From assembly GCA_964587815.1 (NCBI GenBank), contig CAZPMH010000003.1, positions 70,569-134,568 of the forward strand: DNA of 64,000 bases, written 5' to 3'. The notes under the pieces were generated by a model. The model did no database searches, was not told the origin of the DNA, and worked only from the letters and a program-made list of their open reading frames with translations. Of the stretch, positions 1 to 7,675 are shown piece after piece. The DNA comes from UBA1672 sp964587815 (GTDB lineage: Bacteria > Pseudomonadota > Alphaproteobacteria > Micavibrionales > Micavibrionaceae). Position 1 is the first letter of the stretch; each line of letters begins with the position of its first letter. Position numbers and translations under genes: made by a program.

Positions 1-426
1 CAAAACAGAGCTACGATCAAGCGCCGAACGCTCGTTAAAATACACAAGAACGCCCGAAGCCAACAAAAGGCAAAACACAACCAACCAAATCGCCGGGGTT
101 TTCGTTTCGGCAACACTCATCGGAAAGGAAAGAGATTGCTTATCAGGCCCGTCCATATATTGCGCCTTAAACAATTGAACAACCTGTGCACCATCAAGGC
201 CAAGATATTCTGCATAGCTACGAACAAAACCAATCGCATAAACCCGACCGGGAAGGCGTTCAACATCACCACATTCTATCGCATCAATTTGTGATGCTCG
301 AATACGCAATGCTTTTTCGATATCGGGAATTGTTTTACCGTAATGCAGACGGGTGCAACGCAAGGCCTCGCCAATTTCCACATTCGCCATCTGCTCCAGC
401 TCTTCAACCGGTAAATCTCTTCTCAT
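1..426 (-). CDS. RodZ-like helix-turn-helix membrane protein (C-terminus outside window)
   Basis: The 142 visible codons start at an ATG 22 bases downstream of the aspartokinase stop on the same strand, so the two are probably cotranscribed. Residues about 15-85 form an Xre/Cro-like HTH_25 domain of the RodZ type (GEALRCTRLHYGKTIPDIEKA, then a second helix pair ending RSYAEYLGL). A hydrophobic segment at about residues 115-135 is a single membrane span. In RodZ the cytoplasmic HTH domain binds MreB and the span links it to a periplasmic domain, which here lies beyond the window edge. An in-frame stop just upstream limits earlier starts. Family assignment is good; a role in cell shape is inferred. 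Confidence 0.8.
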   Translation of the reverse strand, partial: MRRDLPVEELEQMANVEIGEALRCTRLHYGKTIPDIEKALRIRASQIDAIECGDVERLPGRVYAIGFVRSYAEYLGLDGAQVVQLFKAQYMDGPDKQSLSFPMSVAETKTPAIWLVVFCLLLASGVLVYFNERSALDRSSVL

Positions 427-448
427 GATGGCTGCGATACTAAACTAT

Positions 449-1681
449 TTAGGACGCGTCTTCCAGACCGTATGCGGCGTGAAGAGCGCGCACAGCCAAC
501 TCAGTATAGTCACTTTCAATTAAGACACTGATTTTAATCTCAGATGTTGAAATAACAAGAATGTTGATACTTTTCTCGGCCAAAGTTTTGAACATCGTAT
601 TCGCAACACCCGCGTGGCTTTTCATACCAATACCAACAACAGAAATCTTGGACACGTTTTCATCAACGATAATCTTGCTATAACTAAGATCAACATCATT
701 CTCCAAAGTCTTCATCGCCAGTGCAACTTCGTTACGCGGAACAGTAAATGTCATATCCGTCACACCATCTTCAGAGATGTTCTGAACAATCATATCAACA
801 TTCACCGACGCCTTGGCAAGCGGATCGAACAAACGTGCCGCAACACCGGGAACGTCTTTAACACCGAGTACCGTGATTTTGGCTTCATCTTTACTATGTG
901 CAATTCCACTAACGAGTTCCTGTTCCACAATCTTATCCTCTGTTGTAACTAACGTTCCTTTTAACGCGCTGCCGATTTCATCATCAAAACTCGACAAAAC
1001 CTGAATAGGCACTCCGCTTTTTGCGCCCATTTCAACTGAACGGGTCTGTAAAACCTTACTGCCCAAAGATGCAAGCTCCAGCATCTCTTCATAGGCAATC
1101 TTACCAATCTTACGCGCATTCGGCACGACACGCGGGTCTGCCGTGTAAACTCCGTCGACATCTGTGTAAATATCGCATCGATCAGCTTTCAACGCTGCGG
1201 CCATCGCCACCGCAGTTGTATCAGAACCACCACGACCTAAAGTCGCAACACGATTTGCTTCTGTAACGCCCTGAAAACCGGGGACAACGGCAACTTCACC
1301 GCTATTCAAACGCTTGTGCAATTCATCCGTATCAATACGCTCAATCCGCGCCTTGCCATGCACATCATCGGTGATAATCGGAATCTGCCAGCCTAGCCAA
1401 CTCCGTGCTGTCACGCCGCGCTTTTGCAATGCCATCGCCATAAGGCCTGATGTAATCTGCTCCCCACTGGAAACAACCGCATCATATTCACGCACATCAT
1501 AAAGAGGGCTGATATCACTACAATATTCAACCAATTGGTTTGTCACACCCGACATAGCAGAAACAACAACGACAACTTTGTTTCCGGCTTCAACTTCACG
1601 TGCAATTTTACCTGCCGCGCGCTCAATACGTTCAATATCCGCAACAGACGTTCCACCAAATTTCGCAACAATCAAAGCCAT
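449..1681 (-). CDS. lysC: aspartate kinase (aspartokinase)
   Basis: A 410-aa protein that phosphorylates L-aspartate, the first step to lysine, diaminopimelate, threonine and methionine. It opens with the family's usual MALIVAKFGGTSV. The kinase domain shows GRGGSDTTAVAMA, and the last 150 residues hold two ACT domains (PGVAARLFDPLAKASVNVDM; GVANTMFKTLAEKSINILVI), so feedback control by an amino acid is expected. The frame stays open upstream. An ATG at 1726 has a better Shine-Dalgarno (AAGGTGAG) and would add 15 residues; 1681 was chosen because it matches the family start. lysA and metA elsewhere in the window use the same pathway. Confidence 0.93.
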   Translation of the reverse strand: MALIVAKFGGTSVADIERIERAAGKIAREVEAGNKVVVVVSAMSGVTNQLVEYCSDISPLYDVREYDAVVSSGEQITSGLMAMALQKRGVTARSWLGWQIPIITDDVHGKARIERIDTDELHKRLNSGEVAVVPGFQGVTEANRVATLGRGGSDTTAVAMAAALKADRCDIYTDVDGVYTADPRVVPNARKIGKIAYEEMLELASLGSKVLQTRSVEMGAKSGVPIQVLSSFDDEIGSALKGTLVTTEDKIVEQELVSGIAHSKDEAKITVLGVKDVPGVAARLFDPLAKASVNVDMIVQNISEDGVTDMTFTVPRNEVALAMKTLENDVDLSYSKIIVDENVSKISVVGIGMKSHAGVANTMFKTLAEKSINILVISTSEIKISVLIESDYTELAVRALHAAYGLEDAS

Positions 1682-1758
1682 GTCAAAAATCTTTAAAGTC
1701 TTGTAATTATCTAAGTCGTTATCCATACTCACCTTACGCACAAAAATCAAAGGGAAAA

Positions 1759-2490
1759 ATGAGTATGGGCGCAACAATCGATAAAAAAGAAATCGACCAT
1801 TTCGCAAAAGACTCCAGCCATTGGTGGGATGAAGACGGCCCGTTTAAACCGCTCCACCGCTTAAACCCTGTACGAATGGGATACATAAAAAACCAAATCT
1901 GCGTTCATTTTGACCACGACACAAACTGCCTAAACGCACTAGAGGGGCTGGATATTATTGACATTGGCTGCGGCGGCGGCCTTGTCACAGAACCGCTAAA
2001 ACGCATGGGCGCAAACGTAACAGGAATCGATGCCGATGAAAATGCAATCAAAGTCGCCAGCGAGCATGCAAAAAAATCAAAGTTAGACATTGATTACGTT
2101 TTAGGCGATGCAGGCGCGCTGCACGAAAAATTCGATGTTGTCGTTTCATTGGAAGTGATAGAACATGTCTCAGACCCCGCAAATTTCGTCAAATTATGTT
2201 GTGATCGTTTAAAGCCCGGCGGTCTGTTAATCATGTCTACACTCAACAGAACACCAAAATCATACGCACTTGGAATCGTCGCCGCTGAGTATGTTCTGGG
2301 CTGGGTTCCCAAGGGCACACATAAATGGAAAAAATTCGTCAAACCTTCGGAAATAATTCGTCATGCCCGCGCTCACGGGCTTAAACCAGTCGATACAACG
2401 GGCCTGATTTACAACCCGCTAAAAAATGAATTCACGCTTTCTGAAGCGGATTTAGATGTAAATTATTTAATCACTTTAAAAGGTGATTAG
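1759..2490 (+). CDS. ubiG: bifunctional ubiquinone O-methyltransferase UbiG
   Basis: A 243-aa class I SAM-dependent methyltransferase that does both O-methylations of ubiquinone biosynthesis. SAM motif I is DIGCGGGLVTEPL, followed by an acidic motif II (GIDADENAI) and VVSLEVIEHVSD as motif III. The N-terminal signature HWWDEDGPFKPLHRLNPVR is typical of UbiG. The start at 1759 has AAGGG a few bases upstream; the frame is open much further upstream, but that part lies inside the divergent aspartokinase gene. Divergence from aspartokinase is a common alphaproteobacterial arrangement, and both promoters must fit in the 77-base gap. Confidence 0.95.
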   Translation: MSMGATIDKKEIDHFAKDSSHWWDEDGPFKPLHRLNPVRMGYIKNQICVHFDHDTNCLNALEGLDIIDIGCGGGLVTEPLKRMGANVTGIDADENAIKVASEHAKKSKLDIDYVLGDAGALHEKFDVVVSLEVIEHVSDPANFVKLCCDRLKPGGLLIMSTLNRTPKSYALGIVAAEYVLGWVPKGTHKWKKFVKPSEIIRHARAHGLKPVDTTGLIYNPLKNEFTLSEADLDVNYLITLKGD

Positions 2491-2527
2491 CCTGTACTTG
2501 GAAGGTTAAAAAAGCTATTATATTAAT

Positions 2528-2725
2528 ATGTTATATACAGTAAATATTCTTCTCGTTATATCTCTCATCGTCGTTGCCGCCGTTATGCTTACGGGTGTAA
2601 TTTCAATGGCAAAGGGCGGTGACTTCAATAAAAAATATGGCAACAAGCTAATGCAGGCGCGCGTTGCATCACAAACAATTGCGCTCATCTTGCTGGCCCT
2701 ATCTTATTATCTTTCACACACATAA
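2528..2725 (+). CDS. HIG1-domain twin-transmembrane protein
   Basis: A 65-aa protein with two hydrophobic helices (about residues 4-26 and 46-63) joined by a basic loop GGDFNKKYGNKLMQARV. This layout matches the hypoxia-induced HIG_1_N family, whose mitochondrial members associate with respiratory complexes. The gene lies 21 bases upstream of etfB, and a HIG1 protein ahead of etfBA is common in alphaproteobacteria. This suggests an inner-membrane role near the respiratory chain. The family call is good; the function in bacteria is not established. Confidence 0.8.
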   Translation: MLYTVNILLVISLIVVAAVMLTGVISMAKGGDFNKKYGNKLMQARVASQTIALILLALSYYLSHT

Positions 2726-2746
2726 ATTTTAATCTGGAGATCGTAA

Positions 2747-3511
2747 ATGAAAATACTTGTTCCGGTAAAACGTGCCGTTGATTACAACGTAAAAATCCGC
2801 GTCAAATCCGACAATAGCGGTGTAGAAACCGACAACGTCAAAATGTCGGTAAACCCGTTCGACGAAATCGCCGTTGAAGAAGCGGTCCGTCTAAAAGAAG
2901 CGGGAACAGCCACTGAAATTATCGCCGTATCCATCGGCCCAGAAAAGGCGCAAGAACAATTAAGAACGGCCATGGCCATCGGTGCAGACCGCGGCATTTT
3001 GGTCAAAACAGACGCCCCGACTGACCTCGGCGGCGTGGAACCTTTGGCGGTTGCAAAAACGCTCAAAGCCATCGTTGAGAAAGAAAACCCCGATATGATC
3101 ATCATGGGTAAACAATCCATTGATGATGATTCAAACCAAACAGGCCAAATGCTCGCCGCCCTCCTCGGCTGGTCACAGGGTACATTTGCATCAGAACTGA
3201 AAATTGACGGCGATAAAATTCACGTCACCCGCGAAATCGATGGCGGTTTAGAAACGCTAGAGCTAAAAGCCCCTGCCATTATCACAACAGACCTCCGTCT
3301 GAACGAACCGCGCTATGCAAAACTTCCTGATATTATGAAGGCAAAGAAAAAACAGCTTGATGTGATGGAGCCGTCAGACTTAGGGGTTGAATTCACCCCG
3401 CGTTTGGAAATCATCGCCGTCAACGACCCGCCCGTAAGACAAGGCGGCGAAAAAGTCGCGGATGTCGACGCGCTGATCGACAAGCTGAAAAACGAAGCTA
3501 AGGTCATCTAA
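2747..3511 (+). CDS. etfB: electron transfer flavoprotein subunit beta
   Basis: A 254-aa protein, close to the usual 249. With EtfA it forms the FAD- and AMP-containing flavoprotein that carries electrons from acyl-CoA dehydrogenases to ETF-ubiquinone oxidoreductase. It starts MKILVPVKRAVDYNVKIRV and contains VNPFDEIAVEEAVRLKE and GKQSIDDDSNQTGQMLAALL, the standard EtfB blocks. A GGAG Shine-Dalgarno sits 8 bases before the ATG. Its TAA abuts the ATG of an RDD membrane-protein gene that separates it from etfA. Confidence 0.97.
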   Translation: MKILVPVKRAVDYNVKIRVKSDNSGVETDNVKMSVNPFDEIAVEEAVRLKEAGTATEIIAVSIGPEKAQEQLRTAMAIGADRGILVKTDAPTDLGGVEPLAVAKTLKAIVEKENPDMIIMGKQSIDDDSNQTGQMLAALLGWSQGTFASELKIDGDKIHVTREIDGGLETLELKAPAIITTDLRLNEPRYAKLPDIMKAKKKQLDVMEPSDLGVEFTPRLEIIAVNDPPVRQGGEKVADVDALIDKLKNEAKVI

Positions 3512-4063
3512 ATGAACTACGCAGGATTTTGGCGCAGATCAATCGCAGTAACTTTAGATACAATTGTTCTAGGTGGTGTATATGCGCTGTTAGATGTTTT
3601 CTTAAAGCTGGATTTCGCGATCTTAAGCGCCATATATTATGCCATAGCTGCTGCGTACTACATTGCTATGACATCATCAAAATATCAAGGTACGCTAGGC
3701 CAAATGATTATGAACATAAAAATAGGAGACATCGCACGCTACCGATTATCAATAAGCCAATCCTCGTTTCGCTATATTTTATCTATCGTACCTATGATTC
3801 CCGTAATGTATATAACCATTACGCCATATTTTGGTGAACTAATGTCAACAATGGAACAAGCAGAAAATTTATCACCAGAGGAATTACAAGCATATTTTGA
3901 GTCCCCCAGTGTTATAGAACAAACAGGTAAAGCCATGCTTGTTTCGACCGCAACCTGCATATTAAGCCTAATCTGGTTTCTACCCATCGCATTCACCAAA
4001 GAAAAAACAGGTCTCCACGACCTGATCTCAAAACAACGCGCATTCAACATGTCAGAACAATAA
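3512..4063 (+). CDS. RDD-family membrane protein inserted between etfB and etfA
   Basis: A 183-aa membrane protein. The N-terminus YAGFWRRSIAVTLDTIVLGG fits the RDD family (Arg ... Asp at the start of the first helix). GTLGQMIMNIKIGD is the typical RDD motif after the second helix, and KTGLHDLISKQRAF is the typical end. Hydrophobic segments lie near residues 12-32, 36-54, 88-108 and 142-162. The ATG directly follows the etfB stop and the gene ends 13 bases before etfA, so it is cotranscribed with both. RDD proteins have diverse or unknown roles, and placement inside etfBA is unusual. Function not assigned. Confidence 0.85.
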   Translation: MNYAGFWRRSIAVTLDTIVLGGVYALLDVFLKLDFAILSAIYYAIAAAYYIAMTSSKYQGTLGQMIMNIKIGDIARYRLSISQSSFRYILSIVPMIPVMYITITPYFGELMSTMEQAENLSPEELQAYFESPSVIEQTGKAMLVSTATCILSLIWFLPIAFTKEKTGLHDLISKQRAFNMSEQ

Positions 4064-4076
4064 GAAAGGAAAAACC

Positions 4077-5006
4077 ATGAGCATTTTAGTCATCGCAGAA
4101 CACGAGCATTCCAATATCAAGGACGCAACCCTAAACACGGTAACTGCCGCAACACAAATCGGCGGCGACATCGATATTCTTATTATAGGATCTAATTGCG
4201 ACGGAGCCGCAAATGAAGCCGCACAAATCAACGGTGTAAACAAAGTGATCAAAGCAGACGCACCACATCTGGAAAGCCGTTTAGCAGAAGAAATCGCACC
4301 AATATTGGTTGATCTCGCCCCCAATTACACGCACATTCTCGTCCCGGCAACGACCTTCGGCAAAAATATTCTACCACGCGCCGCTGCTCTTCTTGATACA
4401 CAACAGATATCAGACATTATCGCAGTTGAAAGCGCGGACACCTTTAAACGCCCCGTCTATGCAGGCAACGCAATCGCCACGGTCAAATCATCCGATGATT
4501 TAAAATTAATCACTGTGCGCGGCACAACATTTGACACCGCAGAAAAAACAGGCGGCAGCGCAAGCGTTGAAGATTACGATGTAAAAGACCCTGTCGGCAT
4601 CAGCAGCTTCGTCAAGGCGGAGCTTTCAGAATCAGAGCGCCCTGAACTCACTTCCGCAAAAATCGTTATATCAGGTGGTCGCGGTGTCGGCTCCTCAGAG
4701 GATTTCGACCTCATCGAAAAACTTGCTGACAAACTCGGCGCTGCCGTTGGCGCCTCACGCGCCGCAGTCGACGCAGGCTATGTACCAAACGACTATCAGG
4801 TCGGCCAAACAGGTAAAGTCGTCGCCCCCGATCTCTACATCGCAATCGGCCTATCAGGTGCAATTCAGCACTTAGCGGGCATGAAAGATTCGAAAGTGAT
4901 TGTCGCCATAAACAAAGACGAGGATGCACCGATTTTCTCAGTCGCAGATTACGGTCTGGTCGCAGACTTATTCGATGCCGTACCGGAAATGATTGAGAAG
5001 CTATAA
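4077..5006 (+). CDS. etfA: electron transfer flavoprotein subunit alpha
   Basis: A 309-aa protein, the expected size. The C-terminal FAD-binding domain is intact: SGGRGVGSSEDF, GAAVGASRAAVDAGYVP, QVGQTGKVVAPDLYIAIGLSG and IQHLAGMKDSKVIVAINKDE. It starts MSILVIAEHEHSNIK with AAGGA 7 bases upstream. It pairs with EtfB to form the ETF heterodimer. The last six bases overlap the end of a convergent gene. Confidence 0.97.
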   Translation: MSILVIAEHEHSNIKDATLNTVTAATQIGGDIDILIIGSNCDGAANEAAQINGVNKVIKADAPHLESRLAEEIAPILVDLAPNYTHILVPATTFGKNILPRAAALLDTQQISDIIAVESADTFKRPVYAGNAIATVKSSDDLKLITVRGTTFDTAEKTGGSASVEDYDVKDPVGISSFVKAELSESERPELTSAKIVISGGRGVGSSEDFDLIEKLADKLGAAVGASRAAVDAGYVPNDYQVGQTGKVVAPDLYIAIGLSGAIQHLAGMKDSKVIVAINKDEDAPIFSVADYGLVADLFDAVPEMIEKL

Positions 5007-5372
5007 CCCGAGATCATCTGCTCGCAAACCAAGTTGTGGGACGTCAGCAGCACGTCGCAACAACTTGTTATGTAAAAAATAATCGGAGCGTATCAGAAGA
5101 CCGTTACTATTCATATACCCAAGATATTCATACGTAGTTGCGCTGACGTTGAGCGCAACCTCATCGGCATTTGGCACAATTTTCCCGTCCGGATCCAAAT
5201 CTAATCCGCCAACGAAGTTTGCAAGCACAACATCACCGAATTCGTCTTCAAGATGCGCTGTATTTCTCGCCCCTGACTTCAACATCGAAGGAAAGGAGAA
5301 AAATACATGCGGGATATCTTGAAATTCGGGAATGCCCAACGTGATACGATTTAATAAATCTTCAGATTTCAT
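5001..5372 (-). CDS. hypothetical protein downstream of pentapeptide-repeat gene
   Basis: A 123-aa protein of unknown family, predicted soluble, with no signal peptide or membrane segment. It starts MKSEDLLNRITLGIPEFQD and has an acidic middle (HLEDEFGDVVLANFVGGLDL, DPDGKIVPNADEVALN). The frame can be read upstream to a TTG at 5411, two bases after the pentapeptide-repeat stop, but no convincing Shine-Dalgarno favours that. The ATG at 5372 was chosen. It follows the pentapeptide gene on the same strand within 41 bases, so the two probably form a transcription unit. Confidence 0.6.
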   Translation of the reverse strand: MKSEDLLNRITLGIPEFQDIPHVFFSFPSMLKSGARNTAHLEDEFGDVVLANFVGGLDLDPDGKIVPNADEVALNVSATTYEYLGYMNSNGLLIRSDYFLHNKLLRRAADVPQLGLRADDLGL

Positions 5373-5413
5373 GAGAATATTATAGAAAATAAACCGAGCA
5401 CAATGCAACAAGA

Positions 5414-6715
5414 TTAGTCTTCTTCAGAAGACTCTCTCATTCGGAAAACAGGTGTGCTTGATTGTTGATCAAATACCGCATCATCGGTAACGGCATCATC
5501 GAAATTCGTACCCTCTAACACGGCACCTGTGAAATCAGCCCCGCGTAAATCCGCGCCGCTCAAATCTGCATAAGAAAGATCAGCTCCCTTAAATAAGGCG
5601 TCCTTACACAAAACCTCTCTCAAATCTGCATAACGCATTCTGGTTTCGCTAAAGTCGCACGGATTAAAACGCGCAGTACCACCCGCACCCAACATCAGCG
5701 CAGAACAATTAGAGCCTTTTAAACTCGCATGGCAAAAATTTGCGCCCTTAAAAGACGACCCGCGCAAATCAGCCGCTTCAATATCGCAATTGCGAAAATC
5801 AGAACCGTCTAATACCGCGCTTTGCATCTGTATCTGATACAGATTCATCCCGAAAAATTTCGTCTGCACAGCCTTAATAGCCGTAAATTTCTGCATCTTA
5901 AGCGTACCCAGCATCCGCAAATCAATATTCGTTAAATCAAGCTGTCGTCCTGCTTTCCCTGTGCTTTGTAGCCAGTCCCTGTGATATTCAACCAGCTTGA
6001 GCAACGGTTCTTCCATGTCAAAAACGCTAAGGCCGACATTATCGTCTGTAATCGCATTCTTAAGATTAACACCATGCTTCTGCATTTCAGCCAAATTAAC
6101 GTTCGTCAAAATCGCAGATTCCAGATTCACACCCGATAATTGAGCTCCATCCATGTCGGCATCCGATAGATTCGCACCAACCAAATGTGCCCCTCTCAAA
6201 TCGGCTCGCGACATATTCGCGCCCGACATCATCGCATCGGAAAAATCCGCATTGGACGCCATGGAGCCAACAAGGCGCGCACCGCTCAAATTCGCCCCAC
6301 GAAAATTCACCGCTTTCACTGTATCGCTATAATTATTGCCATGCGCGATACCGCCTGATCGCAAATCCGCGCTTTCCAGATCAGCGCCTTCCAGATTTGC
6401 ATTCTCAATCCGCGCACCGCGCATATCCGCACGGACAAAATTCGTTTGATTTAAATTCGAACGGCTCAAATCACAAGCATAGAGTGAGGCCTCCTGAAAA
6501 CTGGCGTAAGACAAATCCATATGCGTCATAACGCAGCCCGTAAAATTCGCCTGCCGAAGATCCCGACCATTGAACGAGAGCTCTGAAATATCAACATTTT
6601 CCAAAATAGCACGACGCCCACCTATCCGCCCACTCAAAAAACGACTATGCAAATCAGCCATGGCGTCTAATTGGTCTTGTGATAACCGCTGAATATTTCG
6701 ATGTTCTTGTTCCAC
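5414..6715 (-). CDS. large pentapeptide-repeat protein
   Basis: A 433-aa protein made largely of A(D/N)LXX pentapeptide repeats in two blocks, about residues 40-215 and 275-420. Clear runs include LRQANFTG, ANLEGADLESADLR, ADLRGAHLVGANLSDADMDG and ADLSYADLSGADLRGADF. Such repeats fold as a right-handed quadrilateral beta-helix. A non-repeat stretch at about residues 220-270 (LLKLVEYHRDWLQSTGKAGRQ) separates the blocks. No signal peptide or membrane helix is visible, so it is probably cytoplasmic. Members of this family range from gyrase-protecting DNA mimics to scaffolds; nothing here identifies the partner. The start has an N-terminal helical leader, MEQEHRNIQRLSQDQLDAM. Confidence 0.9.
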   Translation of the reverse strand: MEQEHRNIQRLSQDQLDAMADLHSRFLSGRIGGRRAILENVDISELSFNGRDLRQANFTGCVMTHMDLSYASFQEASLYACDLSRSNLNQTNFVRADMRGARIENANLEGADLESADLRSGGIAHGNNYSDTVKAVNFRGANLSGARLVGSMASNADFSDAMMSGANMSRADLRGAHLVGANLSDADMDGAQLSGVNLESAILTNVNLAEMQKHGVNLKNAITDDNVGLSVFDMEEPLLKLVEYHRDWLQSTGKAGRQLDLTNIDLRMLGTLKMQKFTAIKAVQTKFFGMNLYQIQMQSAVLDGSDFRNCDIEAADLRGSSFKGANFCHASLKGSNCSALMLGAGGTARFNPCDFSETRMRYADLREVLCKDALFKGADLSYADLSGADLRGADFTGAVLEGTNFDDAVTDDAVFDQQSSTPVFRMRESSEED

Positions 6716-6798
6716 ACAACAACCTTACAGGAAGAATCGACTGGCATTAACAATACCACAAAGAGCGTTAACGAATTACATACAAATCGAACGCTGGC

Positions 6799-7410
6799 CT
6801 AACTTTTCGAGAGCTTATTTAAAAACTTTACAATAATCGGATCATCCCAATGCGCATCACCACGAATTTCGTACAAAACACGCCCCTTACTATCCAGAAT
6901 AAACGTTGTTGGCAGCTTTGATACAGGCAATATATTTTGCATCGCCATAGATTGATCGTGATATCCCGCAACATCAGAAACATCATGTTGTTCAACAAAA
7001 TTTTTAACGACATCCACTCGATTAACGGTATCAATAGAAACAGCCATAACATGCCAACCTTGCCCCAACTCTGCTTTTAACCTTTGAAGGGACGGTAATT
7101 CCTCAACGCACGGCGCACACCACGTTGCCCAGACATTTAAAACAACGTAAGAGCCGATAAAATCTGAAAGCGCGACCTCACCGTCTGAAAGATCAGCCAC
7201 ATTAAAATCTGAAATCACCGCAGGCTGTGTTTTCTTTTCAACCTGTCGAAACATCTTAACAAACGAAGATTCATACGTTGCAAGAGAACGCTGCTTCTCC
7301 ATCGCATCTTGCAAATGCCCCAATGCATAAAAATACCCTGCCGCGACGAACATCAAAAAGCCGATAACGGATAAAACTTTACTGCGATATTCCGTACGCA
7401 TTCCTGCCAT
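6799..7410 (-). CDS. TlpA-like membrane-anchored thioredoxin
   Basis: About 203 aa with an N-terminal signal anchor (VLSVIGFLMFVAAGYFYALG) and a periplasmic thioredoxin-fold domain of the AhpC/TSA-Redoxin (TlpA) type. The active site is NVWATWCAPCVEELPSLQRL, a WCXXC motif, followed by the cis-Pro region SKLPTTFILD. Likely role: reduction of periplasmic disulfides, for example in cytochrome c maturation. Start codons are ambiguous: ATGs at 7410 and 7401 and a TTG at 7422 are possible around a GGAGG stretch. It diverges from lptM-lysA, the usual alphaproteobacterial position for this gene, except that argH normally lies between. Confidence 0.88.
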   Translation of the reverse strand: MAGMRTEYRSKVLSVIGFLMFVAAGYFYALGHLQDAMEKQRSLATYESSFVKMFRQVEKKTQPAVISDFNVADLSDGEVALSDFIGSYVVLNVWATWCAPCVEELPSLQRLKAELGQGWHVMAVSIDTVNRVDVVKNFVEQHDVSDVAGYHDQSMAMQNILPVSKLPTTFILDSKGRVLYEIRGDAHWDDPIIVKFLNKLSKS

Positions 7411-7498
7411 AGCCTCCACCAAAACATATCTGATGATTAAGGGTTTTCATTAACGCCTATAAACGATAGATATAAAGAGAATAATAGGATGAAATACT

Positions 7499-7669
7499 AT
7501 GAAAACAAGTAAGAATATAACAAGGCTTTGTGCAATGATGGCTATTTTTGCGGTCACAGCATGCGGCATCAAACCGCAGGATGTTGAACCACCGCAAGAC
7601 GGCGCCGAAAATACATTCCCGCGCACATATCCAGATATTTCAACCGACCCAAAGGCGAACGAAAAGTAA
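7499..7669 (+). CDS. lptM: LptM-like small lipoprotein
   Basis: A 56-codon gene encoding a short lipoprotein. An N-terminal signal (MKTSKNITRLCAMMAIFAVT) ends in the lipobox-like VTAC with Cys22. The mature part starts CGIKPQDVEPP and has FPRTYPD, matching the short alphaproteobacterial lipoproteins that precede lysA and resemble LptM (YifL). In E. coli LptM helps the LptD-LptE LPS translocon mature. The stop lies six bases before the lysA ATG, so the two are cotranscribed. The motif and position are seen; function in this organism is inferred by homology. Confidence 0.82.
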   Translation: MKTSKNITRLCAMMAIFAVTACGIKPQDVEPPQDGAENTFPRTYPDISTDPKANEK

Positions 7670-7675
7670 ATAAAA

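Noticed and set aside
186..428. 80-codon open frame on the plus strand at the window start
   Set aside because: It lies antisense to the RodZ-like gene, whose helix-turn-helix domain is clear on the minus strand, and its translation has no domain-like features.
1600..1758. N-terminal extension of UbiG
   Set aside because: The extra 53 codons lie in the divergent aspartokinase gene, and the ATG at 1759 has a good ribosome-binding site and matches the family start.
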